Origin: JAFDZV01 sp966128725
GTDB lineage: Bacteria > Bacteroidota > Ignavibacteria > OLB7
NCBI GenBank assembly: GCA_966128725.1
Contig: CBHYLN010000079.1
Coordinates: 1 to 24,884 of the forward strand
Direction: 5' to 3'
DNA: 24,884 nt
Position 1 is the stretch's first letter. Each line of letters opens with the position of its first letter. The notes beneath the pieces were generated by a model that saw only the letters and a list, made by a program, of their open reading frames with translations, ran no database searches and had not been told where the DNA came from. Position numbers and translations under genes: made by a program. Shown here piece after piece: positions 8,194 through 16,315 of the stretch.

Positions 8194-9021
8194 GTGCCAC
8201 GCTTCTTCCGCTCGACGTCCGGAATTCTCCGCGCCCCGATCATCGGTCGCGGGCAGGCCGTGATTTGCCTGGTGGCGTGCCTGGTGGCGCTGTGGTTTCT
8301 GGCGCCGTCGCATCCGGTTGCCGCGCAATGGCGTGCTGATACGATCGGGGATGTCGGCATCGAGGAGATGCCGCCCCAGGTGACGCGCTACGATTCCGCA
8401 CGGGTTACCGCGCGGCGCGGCAACCAGAACGCGTTGCGGAAGATGCGGCAGGACGAGGACCTGAACTACGACAGACATGTCGAGCCGTCGCCCTCGCTGT
8501 TCGAGCGCTTCGTCAAATGGCTGTCGGAACTGCTGGCCGGCGTCAATCCCTCACCGGTGCTTGTCACGGTGCTTACCTATGTGGGGTATGGCCTGGTTGC
8601 GATCGCGCTTATCTACCTGATCGTGAAGCTCGTTGGCGGTATCGGACGGCCCAGTGTGTCGAACGTGCCCGCGGTCGCTGTGACCGATGAGGATCATGTT
8701 GAGGATATCGCCACGGTGGATATCGATCCGCTGCTGGCCGCGGCGCTGGCCGAACGGAATTATCGCCGTGCCGTGCGCCTTCAGTATCTGGCGCAGATCA
8801 AGCGCCTGGCCGAGCGCGGGCTTATCCACTGGCGCATGGATAAAACCAACTACGACTATCAACGCGAGCTTGCAGGCGGAGAACTTCGCACACCGTTCGC
8901 GGAGATCTCGCTGCTGTTTGAATACGTGTGGTATGGCGACATGGCGCTCGACGAGTCGACCTATCGGCGCATGAGCGAGCGCTTCGCGGTGTTCGGTACG
9001 CGATTGGAGGCACAGGCGTGA
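8194..9021 (+). CDS. DUF4129 domain protein
   Basis: A 275-residue protein starting at GTG (8194), 12 bases after the previous stop. Residues 21-45 form a signal sequence or first membrane anchor ending in PVAAQ. A periplasmic stretch of about 75 charged residues follows, then a membrane segment at about 121-148 and a soluble, presumably cytoplasmic, C-terminal DUF4129 domain. The diagnostic pattern runs from about 189 to 225: NYRRAVRLQYLAQIKRL, then GLIHWRMDKTNYDYQREL. DUF4129 is a short helical domain almost always encoded beside MoxR/DUF58 pairs or fused to transglutaminase-like proteins; its biochemical role is unknown. The stop codon overlaps the GTG of the next gene (GTGA at 9018-9021), which indicates translational coupling. 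Domain call firm. Confidence 0.88.
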   Translation: MPRFFRSTSGILRAPIIGRGQAVICLVACLVALWFLAPSHPVAAQWRADTIGDVGIEEMPPQVTRYDSARVTARRGNQNALRKMRQDEDLNYDRHVEPSPSLFERFVKWLSELLAGVNPSPVLVTVLTYVGYGLVAIALIYLIVKLVGGIGRPSVSNVPAVAVTDEDHVEDIATVDIDPLLAAALAERNYRRAVRLQYLAQIKRLAERGLIHWRMDKTNYDYQRELAGGELRTPFAEISLLFEYVWYGDMALDESTYRRMSERFAVFGTRLEAQA

Positions 9022-10328
9022 AGATCAACTGGCGAGTTGTGGCCCTGATTGCGTTGCTGGTGGCGATGGTGGTGATGTTCTACAAGACACCCAGCCCGCC
9101 GCCGGTTGACTGGCAACCCAATTTCCGGGCGGCTTCCAAGGCTCCGTACGGCGCCTATCTGCTGTACGAGTCGTTGCCGGACCTGTTCCCCGGCGCCACG
9201 ATCGAAACAACGACCAACACCCCGAAGGACGCGATCGACAGCGCAACGCGCGGCGCGTATGTGATCATCAACACGGACTTCTTTCCGAGCGAGGAAGATG
9301 CCAGCGCATTGATGGCGTTCGCCGCGCGGGGCAACACGGTGTTTATCGCCTCGGAGCACTACGGCTCCACCATCGGCGACACGCTTGGCATCGTCACCGA
9401 ACGTGCCGACAGTGTGGAAGTAACCTCCGGCATCGATCTTGTGAACCCCTCGCTGGCCACCGGCGCCGGTGTGCGGTTCCTGCGGCTGCCAACCCCCAGC
9501 TTCTTCTCGGTGCTTGATACGGCGAACTCGGTTGTGTTGGGTGTTGACGGCGAGGGGCGCGCGAACTTCCTGCGCCGGCCGTGGGGCAAGGGCGCGTTCC
9601 TGGTGAGCACATTGCCGTACGCGTACTCCAACTACAGTCTTCTGGACTCGTTGACCACGGAGTATTCGTTCCGTTCGTTGTCGTACGTGGGCGCCAACCA
9701 GCTTACGTGGGATGAGTATTACAAGGATGGCCGCTCGGTTCGCCTGAGCATGGCCAAGTTCCGCCGGAGAGGCCGCGGGGCGCCGAACCCGAAGCGCCAG
9801 GGCGACAGTTCCGGAAGCCAATCCGGATCGGGCGGCTCGCACCAGAGGGAGCAGAGTTCCGATGACGAGGATGCCGGTCCGGAATCGGGGCTGGCGTTCC
9901 TGTTGAAGCACGAGGCGCTGCGCTGGGCGTTGTTCACCGCACTGGCAGGCGCGGTGCTGTTCGTGATTTTCATGGGGCGCCGTCGCCAGCGGCCAATTCC
10001 AATTGTGGAGCCGCTGCCGAACAACACGCTGGACTTCGTGGCAACCGTGAGCCAGTTGTACATAAAACATGGCGACCATCGGAACATTGTTGAGAAGAAG
10101 GTGACCTACTTCTTCGAGCATCTGCGTTCGGCTTATGGCGTGAATACCGGCGAACGCACCGACGAGATGTACCGGGTGCTGGCGGCGCGTTCCGGTGTGG
10201 ATCTGGAATCGGTGCGGCAGTTGTTCGCGCTGATCGACGCATTGCGCGTGCAGGTCGAGGTTGGCAAGGACGACCTGCGGAATCTGAGCGACAGCATCGA
10301 GGCGTTCCGCAGGCAAAGCGCGCGGTAG
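9018..10328 (+). CDS. DUF4350 domain protein
   Basis: I place the start at GTG 9018, overlapping the previous stop, because it puts the membrane anchor (about 5-22) directly after VKINWR. An upstream in-frame start would add Arg/His-rich residues that merely read through the DUF4129 gene. The product has 436 residues. The DUF4350 region (about 35-240) contains KAPYGAYLLYESLPDLFPGA and a Rossmann-like stretch GAYVIINTDFFPSEEDASAL, resembling glutamine-amidotransferase-like folds without obvious catalytic residues. A basic then Gly/Ser-rich linker (about 250-290) leads to a second membrane segment at about 299-323 and a helical C-terminal domain. Both termini are thus predicted in the cytoplasm with the DUF4350 domain outside, perhaps sensing an envelope ligand for the MoxR ATPase encoded next; that role is inference. 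Confidence 0.87.
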   Translation: MKINWRVVALIALLVAMVVMFYKTPSPPPVDWQPNFRAASKAPYGAYLLYESLPDLFPGATIETTTNTPKDAIDSATRGAYVIINTDFFPSEEDASALMAFAARGNTVFIASEHYGSTIGDTLGIVTERADSVEVTSGIDLVNPSLATGAGVRFLRLPTPSFFSVLDTANSVVLGVDGEGRANFLRRPWGKGAFLVSTLPYAYSNYSLLDSLTTEYSFRSLSYVGANQLTWDEYYKDGRSVRLSMAKFRRRGRGAPNPKRQGDSSGSQSGSGGSHQREQSSDDEDAGPESGLAFLLKHEALRWALFTALAGAVLFVIFMGRRRQRPIPIVEPLPNNTLDFVATVSQLYIKHGDHRNIVEKKVTYFFEHLRSAYGVNTGERTDEMYRVLAARSGVDLESVRQLFALIDALRVQVEVGKDDLRNLSDSIEAFRRQSAR

Positions 10329-10339
10329 CGGGCCGCATG

Positions 10340-10361
10340 GCCGCTTGTGGGCGCAAGCGGC
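10340..10361. repeat. Intercistronic hairpin between the DUF4350 and MoxR genes
   Basis: GCCGCTTG (10340-10347) and CAAGCGGC (10354-10361) form a perfect 8-bp stem with a 6-base loop, 11 bases past the DUF4350 stop codon. There is no T-tract, so it is more likely an RNA-stability or partial-attenuation element than a full terminator. It falls in the only sizeable gap (81 bases) of the gene run and could set different mRNA levels for the membrane genes and the MoxR/DUF58 pair. Confidence 0.4.
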
Positions 10362-10409
10362 GCGGGCAGGTGTGATCAACGTATCGGGTAACGATAACAA
10401 ACCAATATC

Positions 10410-11390
<981 letters not shown>

Positions 11391-11394
11391 GCCT

Positions 11395-12717
11395 ATGCGC
11401 GGTTTCTATCTCGGAAGCCGGTTCTTCATCGTGGTCACGGCGCTCTGCGTGCTGTTCCTGATTGCGTTCGCCGAGCCCACCGTGCTGGACTTCGCCAAGA
11501 TCGGCGTGCTGGTGCTGGTGGGGTTGGCCGTGCTGGACACGGCCCTGCTGTTTGCCCGTCGTGGCGGTGCAACCGCAGCGCGCACGATGCCGGAGCGTAT
11601 GTCGAACGGCGATCCGAACGACGTGGATATCGTGGTCCGCAACGGTTACGGGTTCGCGACGCATGTGGAGGTGATCGACGAATTGCCCGTGCAGTTTCAG
11701 CAGCGCACGATGCATGAACGGCTGCTGCTTGGGCCTGGGGCCGAGACATCGGTCCGGTATACGGTTCGGCCCGTGGAGCGCGGCGAGTACAACTTTGGCG
11801 TGATCAACGTGTTTGTGGCCAGCCCACTGGGGCTGGTGCGCCGGCGTTTCCGCTTTGATGCCGACCGGATGGTGCCGGTGTATCCCTCGTACCAGCAGAT
11901 GCGGAAGTACGAGTTGCTGGCGGTTTCCAACCGGCTGAGCAGCGTTGGCGTGAAGAAGGTGCGCCGCATTGGCCATACGATGGAGTTCGACCAGATTCGC
12001 GAGTACGTTCGCGGCGACGATTACCGCACGATCAACTGGCGAGCCACTGCCCGTACGGCCGATCTGATGGTGAATCAGTATCAGGACGAGAAGGCGCAGC
12101 AGGTGTATTGCGTGATCGACAAGGGGCGCACGATGAAGATGCCCTTCGAGGGGATGACGTTGCTGGACTACGCGGTGAACACCAGTCTGGTGATGGCCAA
12201 TACGGCGCTGCTGAAGGGCGACAAGGCGGGGCTGATCACGTTCGCCGAACGTGTTAACGAGATTCTCCCGGCCGACCGCCGACTGTCGCAGATGCAGAAT
12301 GTGCTGGGGACGCTGTACAATCAGCGCACCAATTTCCTGGAGTCGAGTTTCGATACGCTGTATGCCACCATCCGGCAGAAGGTGAATTCGCGCAGCCTGT
12401 TGCTGTTGTATACGAACTTCGAGACGCTGGCGTCGCTGCAGCGCCAGCTACCATATCTGAGGAAAATCGCTCGCGACCATCTGCTGGTTGTGGTGTTCTT
12501 CGAGAACACGGAGCTCACCGCGTCGCTGGCGAAGGTGCCGCATACGGTGGAGGAAATTTACATGAAGACGATCACGGAGAAGTTCGACTTCGAAAAGCGA
12601 CTAATTGTGAAGGAATTGCAGCGTTATGGCATCGCGTCGATACTGACAACACCCAGCGCGCTTACGGTGAGCTCGATCAACAAGTATCTGGAGCTGAAGG
12701 CCCGGCGCCTTATTTGA
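11395..12717 (+). CDS. DUF58 (VWA-like) membrane protein, MoxR partner
   Basis: A 440-residue protein with two N-terminal hydrophobic segments (about 8-27 and 32-52), an Ig/immunoglobulin-like extracytoplasmic stretch (about 60-165), and the DUF58 signature from residue 196: MEFDQIREYVRGDDYRTINW followed by RATART. A VWA-like domain follows, starting at YCVIDKGRTMKMPFEG with Asp242. The MIDAS-type DxSxS motif is replaced by DKGRT, a form seen in Bacteroidota DUF58 proteins, so metal binding may be altered but the change is not unique to this gene. The gene lies four bases after moxR and closes the run; the next gene is about 300 bases away. DUF58 proteins are thought to be adaptors or clients for the MoxR ATPase. 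Family call firm; the process served is not visible here. Confidence 0.93.
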   Translation: MRGFYLGSRFFIVVTALCVLFLIAFAEPTVLDFAKIGVLVLVGLAVLDTALLFARRGGATAARTMPERMSNGDPNDVDIVVRNGYGFATHVEVIDELPVQFQQRTMHERLLLGPGAETSVRYTVRPVERGEYNFGVINVFVASPLGLVRRRFRFDADRMVPVYPSYQQMRKYELLAVSNRLSSVGVKKVRRIGHTMEFDQIREYVRGDDYRTINWRATARTADLMVNQYQDEKAQQVYCVIDKGRTMKMPFEGMTLLDYAVNTSLVMANTALLKGDKAGLITFAERVNEILPADRRLSQMQNVLGTLYNQRTNFLESSFDTLYATIRQKVNSRSLLLLYTNFETLASLQRQLPYLRKIARDHLLVVVFFENTELTASLAKVPHTVEEIYMKTITEKFDFEKRLIVKELQRYGIASILTTPSALTVSSINKYLELKARRLI

Positions 12718-13022
12718 CAGGGGTTGCAGGCCCGATCACCACTTGGGACGTGCCTTGCACGCCCGGCAAAAATTCGCGTGTGACTCAGCCATTCGTACAC
12801 CACCACACAGCGTTGTGGATACCAGGCGTTACATTTTGGGTATTAGTTCCCATCCTTATATTGGCGCTCCCTGCGCACTACAATGTTCGGCACGGAATAC
12901 CCGGTTCGTGCCGAGCCGACGAATCTGACTACTCCCTCTTTCTCGTAGTACATGTTCTCGGCAGCCAGCCGAAGCGATAACGGCCTGGCTAATGTCTGTT
13001 GTGTGTTAGGACTTACGACCCC
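12718..13022. other. Intergenic region upstream of the PD40-OmpA gene
   Basis: About 305 bases without a supported gene, visibly more AT-rich than its surroundings between 12780 and 12960. TATATTGG at 12857-12864 and TACATTTTG near 12830 are the most promoter-like elements, lying 158 and about 190 bases ahead of the ATG at 13023, but I see no clear upstream partner at the expected spacing. There is no hairpin typical of a terminator for the DUF58 gene. Promoter location is therefore a guess. Confidence 0.4.
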
Positions 13023-14690
13023 ATGGATTCGAATACTGCCCGTACTATTGCACGCGCCAATGCGCTGGCTGCGCTTGTCGTGGTTTTCTGTTTTGCGCTT
13101 CCAACCGCGATCCTGTCTCAGGATTTCGCGGCGTTACGCATGCGCCGTGGCGTGGGCGTTGACGATTCAACCGGTTGGAAGGTCTCCACGGGAAACCGTG
13201 CCGATTCCTCGAGCGGCGCGGGGTCGTTGCGCATGTTGAACAGCAACACACCGCGCATCACGGCCGACGGTCGCGTCATGTTCTTCAACTCCAACCGCTA
13301 CAACGGTCGCCCGTGGGCGCGCCGCCGTGCCAACAGCACCGACTACGACAGCGATATCTACTATGTGGAGCGTGTTATCTCCGCCGACGGGCGAACGTCG
13401 TGGGGCGAAGCGGTGAATCTCGGGCCGGAAGTAAATACCGGGCAGGACGATGCAATCGAGGCAATCAGCCCCAGCGGGTCGGTTGTGTACTTCAGCTCGC
13501 TGGCCAACGGATGGTATCGCAAGGGCGGTCCATTCTACAGGGCCGATATCGATGGCTCCGGCTGGCACAATGTGCGAGGCCTGGGCGGGGGGATCACGTC
13601 GTTCTTTCTGTCGGCCAACCGGTTCACGGTGTACGGTTCGGCGATCAACGCCGAGGGCACGGCATTCTATTTTGCCACCACCGCCCATTCCACAACCGGC
13701 CAGCATCAGATCTGGGTGTCGTATCTGCGCGATGGCGCGTGGTCGGCGCCGGAGAATCTTGGCGAATCGGTGAACGCGGCTGGCGGCAGCTTCGCGCCGT
13801 TCATCGCCGCCGATGGCAAAACGTTGTACTTCGCGTCGGGCCGTTCCGGTGGGTACGGCGGCGACGATATCTACGTTACCGTGCGCGACGGAAGTACCTG
13901 GGCGCCTGCACGGAACCTTGGTTCGGGAGTGAATACGCCCGCGAATGAATCATTCCTTGCGATACAGGCCTCGGGCGACCGGGTGTATCTGTCGCGGGAT
14001 TCGGGCAACGTTGCCGACCAGGCGGCCATCGTGGACGCCACCATTCGTCCGGAGTTTCTGCCCACGGGCGTTGTGCTGCTAACCGGCACAATCGTCGATG
14101 CCGAAACAAAGGCCGCGGTGGATGCCACGATCACCATCGAGGATCTTGAGACGGGCGCAACGGTGCTGCGTACGTCCGGCGCCGGTGTCGACGATCGCTT
14201 CGCGGTAATCCTTGCACCGGGCCGCGACTACGGCATTGCCGTAAGCGCGCCGGGGTATGGCTTCCAGTCGCAACGGTATACGGTGCCGGCCAACACCGAG
14301 TCACACGAGGCGACGAGCCGCATCGAGCTGCATCGGATTGATCTGGGCGTACGGTTCGCGCTCAACAACATCTTTTTCGACTACAAGTCCGATACACTGC
14401 GCCGCGAATCGCGCCCGGAGCTCGATCGCCTGATCGAACTGATGCGGGCCTACCCGACGATGACCATCGAGGTAGCCGGCCATACCGACGATATCGGTTC
14501 CGATGCGTACAACAACGCGCTTTCGCAGCGGCGTGCCGAGGCGGTGCTGCACTACATGACGTCGGTTGGCGGCGTTGAGCCAAAGCGTGTTGTGGCGCGT
14601 GGTTTCGGTGCCCGGCGCGCGAAAGCAGCGGCAACCGATGAGGAGCGTCGAAAGAATCGAGTTGTTGAGTTCGCGGTGAAAACCCTGTAG
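13023..14690 (+). CDS. PD40-repeat / CRD / OmpA-C outer-envelope protein (PorE-like)
   Basis: A 555-residue exported protein. The ATG at 13023 gives a good signal peptide (basic MDSNTARTIARAN, then ALAALVVVFCFALPTAILSQ). Residues about 60-340 hold five or more PD40/WD40-like beta-propeller repeats, for example TPRITADGRVMFFNSNR, FAPFIAADGKTLYFASGRSG and GGDDIYVTVRDG. Residues about 350-430 form a carboxypeptidase-regulatory-like fold (GTIVDAETKAAVDATITIED). From about 445 to the end lies an OmpA C-terminal peptidoglycan-binding domain with GHTDDIGSDAYNNALSQRRAEAV and RRKNRVVEF. This order matches PorE, a T9SS component that ties the secretion machine to peptidoglycan, but PorE has an N-terminal TPR region that I do not see here. 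It could instead be one of several general PD40-OmpA paralogues. Domain order firm, PorE equivalence tentative. Confidence 0.9.
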   Translation: MDSNTARTIARANALAALVVVFCFALPTAILSQDFAALRMRRGVGVDDSTGWKVSTGNRADSSSGAGSLRMLNSNTPRITADGRVMFFNSNRYNGRPWARRRANSTDYDSDIYYVERVISADGRTSWGEAVNLGPEVNTGQDDAIEAISPSGSVVYFSSLANGWYRKGGPFYRADIDGSGWHNVRGLGGGITSFFLSANRFTVYGSAINAEGTAFYFATTAHSTTGQHQIWVSYLRDGAWSAPENLGESVNAAGGSFAPFIAADGKTLYFASGRSGGYGGDDIYVTVRDGSTWAPARNLGSGVNTPANESFLAIQASGDRVYLSRDSGNVADQAAIVDATIRPEFLPTGVVLLTGTIVDAETKAAVDATITIEDLETGATVLRTSGAGVDDRFAVILAPGRDYGIAVSAPGYGFQSQRYTVPANTESHEATSRIELHRIDLGVRFALNNIFFDYKSDTLRRESRPELDRLIELMRAYPTMTIEVAGHTDDIGSDAYNNALSQRRAEAVLHYMTSVGGVEPKRVVARGFGARRAKAAATDEERRKNRVVEFAVKTL

Positions 14691-14698
14691 CAGGGGGA

Positions 14699-14717
14699 GG
14701 CTGCACAGGGAGCAGCC
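14699..14717. terminator. Short hairpin between convergent genes
   Basis: GGCTGC (14699-14704) and GCAGCC (14712-14717) form a 6-bp stem with a 7-base loop in the 28-base gap between the stop codons of the convergent PD40-OmpA and lipoprotein genes. No T-tract follows on either strand. Position suggests a shared weak terminator. Confidence 0.35.
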
Positions 14718-14718
14718 G

Positions 14719-15213
14719 TCAGTGCTCCAGAGCGATGGCGAAATGGCCACGCTCGGTGCGCAACGTGTCGGTTGATTTGGGATCGCCGTTGCGCACCACC
14801 ACGAACTGGAACGTGCCCACCACACTATCGCCATCCAGGCGGCTTATTTCCACCGATCCGGCCACCGACGGCAGAATTGCCGTTGCGTAGTTGACCCCGC
14901 CGCGTTTGAACGATGCCGCGTTGATGTTGCTTCCGGAAACCGTGCCGATACCGTAGATGCCGCTGTTGGCAACGCCGTACAGCGTAAGCGCTATCGTTTC
15001 GGTGTCCCCGGCAGCGATAACGCGGCGTCCCTGCACAAACAGCGTTGAAGCTGCCCACGAGGCGTTCGCGCTGGTTGCAGCCCACGACGTTCCGTTTGCT
15101 ACGCAATCCATCGTCCCGCCCGAGTGCGGCGGCCGTAGAGTGTCGTCGGAACATCCGGCGGACAGCAGCATGGTTGCGATCAGGGCGAGCATGATGGCGG
15201 GAGCATGATTCAT
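14719..15213 (-). CDS. Small lipoprotein, DUF6252-like
   Basis: A 164-residue predicted lipoprotein. I chose the ATG at 15213, not an upstream in-frame start at 15264, because it gives a proper lipoprotein signal: MNHAPAIMLALIATMLLSAGC with the lipobox LSAGC and the lipidated Cys at 21, followed by Ser-Asp-Asp. The mature part (about 30-164) is beta-rich and follows the pattern of small Bacteroidota lipoproteins of the DUF6252 type: NGTSWAATSANAS, then IALTLYG with a short glycine-rich turn, a GSVEISRLDGDSVVGTFQF strand pair, and a closing ERGHFAIAL strand. These proteins have no known activity. The gene converges on the PD40-OmpA gene and faces the gene-poor region upstream. Lipoprotein assignment is firm, the DUF assignment is by eye. 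Confidence 0.8.
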   Translation of the reverse strand: MNHAPAIMLALIATMLLSAGCSDDTLRPPHSGGTMDCVANGTSWAATSANASWAASTLFVQGRRVIAAGDTETIALTLYGVANSGIYGIGTVSGSNINAASFKRGGVNYATAILPSVAGSVEISRLDGDSVVGTFQFVVVRNGDPKSTDTLRTERGHFAIALEH

Positions 15214-15262
15214 GCCGGTGAAACTACACAACTGCGCGATATAACTGTGCGGTGAGAAACAC

Positions 15263-15308
15263 AACAGCTACCACCCCTCGTAGGGTGCACGAGCGGGTGG
15301 TAGCTGTT
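15263..15308. repeat. 46-base near-perfect hairpin
   Basis: AACAGCTACCACCC (15263-15276) and GGGTGGTAGCTGTT (15295-15308) are perfect 14-bp inverted arms. Inside them CTCGT (15277-15281) and ACGAG (15289-15293) add five pairs, with one bulged base and a 7-base loop. It lies 50 bases upstream of the lipoprotein start. Neither side has a good T-tract, though TGTTTCTC follows on the minus strand. It could be a terminator for an unseen minus-strand transcript, an operator, or a mobile-element remnant. Confidence 0.75.
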
Positions 15309-15437
15309 ACAAGCATGTGGAAAGCGACGGTATTTGCCGCCCCATTCAACGGAAATAGGCGAATCGCAAGTTGTTTCGAGGTGTTGCAGCAGTTTGTGGG
15401 GTTGGGTGGTTACCCTAATTTGCTGAGATGCGTACCT

Positions 15438-15468
15438 GCGAGATGGGGGGTGTTACCCCCCATCTCGC
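15438..15468. repeat. 31-base perfect hairpin with G6/C6 arms
   Basis: GCGAGATGGGGGG (15438-15450) and CCCCCCATCTCGC (15456-15468) pair perfectly over 13 bp around a 5-base loop TGTTA. No T-tract follows on either strand. Together with the hairpin 130 bases to the left it suggests structured RNA or DNA in this gene-free interval. The base pairing is directly visible; the function is unknown. Confidence 0.75.
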
Positions 15469-15837
15469 CAAGCTCCTCTGATCCATTGGGGACGGATTCT
15501 CAGAGTTTTGTCGTTGATCCGAGAGTGCACGACAACCCGGAACACCGCAGACATGGTTCTCTGGTGGTAAGGACATAATACCATGTCATCTGCAGCGGAC
15601 TCAAGCGATTTGATCGATCCCTGTCGAACTGGACATTTCAGCAAGGTTTGATCGAACTGCGAGTCTAATTCGGCATCTCGGCGACCTGCATCGGTACGCG
15701 TTTGGACCTCTACGACCACGGAGTACATCGGACTGTTTGGGGCCAGAACGACTTACGACCATTGGTCGAATACAAAACTATAGTAGCCGGCACCAGAGAA
15801 CTATTCCACCTTTGTGGAGTTTGGTTGGATTGAATCT

Positions 15838-15929
15838 GCCAATATTGGCCAACATGCCAAATGCTGGCATGAATTGCCGATCGCTGGTGCCTGATTACAC
15901 CCGGAAAGTCGCCGATATTGGCCGATCGC
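15838..15929. promoter_or_regulatory. Cluster of palindromes and repeated GCCGATCGC / GCC(A/G)ATATTGGC motifs
   Basis: GCCAATATTGGC (15838-15849) is a perfect 12-bp palindrome and recurs with one change as GCCGATATTGGC (15911-15922). Between them lies CATGCCA/TGGCATG (15853-15871), a 7-bp dyad with a 5-base spacer. The 9-mer GCCGATCGC occurs at 15876-15884 and again at 15921-15929. Repeated symmetric sites at this density look like operators for a dimeric DNA-binding protein, placed about 390-480 bases ahead of the T9SS-type gene at 16316. No regulator is encoded next to it. Confidence 0.4.
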
Positions 15930-16072
15930 ACCACAGCCCTGCGGGTACATCCCAAAACAGGACAGAGCTCACGACCGCAAAAACAGACGGAATTAGGCCT
16001 TTTTCGCTTATTAATGCCAGTAATCAAGATTCGGCAACATCATGTGGCATAAATTGCCGCATTGCCAAACGC

Positions 16073-16091
16073 CGATTCCATGCTGGAATCG
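16073..16091. repeat. Short dyad upstream of the T9SS-type gene
   Basis: CGATTCCA (16073-16080) and TGGAATCG (16084-16091) form a perfect 8-bp dyad with a 3-base spacer, about 225 bases ahead of the ATG at 16316. It may be a further operator-like site or a hairpin; no function can be assigned. Confidence 0.45.
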
Positions 16092-16315
16092 CTACCTGAT
16101 GCTGAAATTGTCCGGTATGTGTGGCGTTTTTGTGGCTCAGGCTGTCGGAGCGGGGCGCACGGCACGCCATACGGAGCAAAGATTGAGCTACTTTCGGAAG
16201 CAATTCCTAGATATCTTTCTTCAACTCTCGTACACCCCGCCCGCGGAAGAAAGGCTTGTTCCGGCCGAGCAAGATCTAACCGGTAGTTCCGTACAACCTA
16301 ATTGTTGCGTCTATC

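Larger units (their letters stand above)
15214..16315. other. Gene-poor region of about 1.1 kb rich in hairpins and palindromes
   Basis: No open frame here has a recognisable domain, signal peptide or typical composition; the longest are about 90-120 codons and overlap on opposite strands. Two hand-counted lines have 45-48% GC (15781-15840 and 16021-16080), well below flanking genes. The stretch contains a 46-base hairpin (15263-15308), a 31-base hairpin (15438-15468), a cluster of palindromes (15838-15929) and another at 16073-16091. It separates the lipoprotein (minus) and a T9SS-type gene (plus), so it carries their divergent promoters. It may be a decayed acquired segment or may hold an undetected non-coding RNA. 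Confidence 0.6.

Noticed and set aside
12112..12135. Altered MIDAS motif (DKGRT) in the DUF58 protein as a lineage-specific loss
   Set aside because: The same altered motif is common in DUF58 proteins of related bacteria, so it is not special to this gene.
15263..15308. The long hairpin as an integron attC site
   Set aside because: It begins with AAC and ends with GTT, but the flanking bases do not fit RYYYAAC and GTTRRRY, and there is no cassette or integrase.
15252..16099. Several 90-120-codon open frames in the gene desert, considered as transposase remnants or small proteins
   Set aside because: I read both strands and saw no transposase, integrase or toxin-antitoxin motif; the frames overlap each other on opposite strands.
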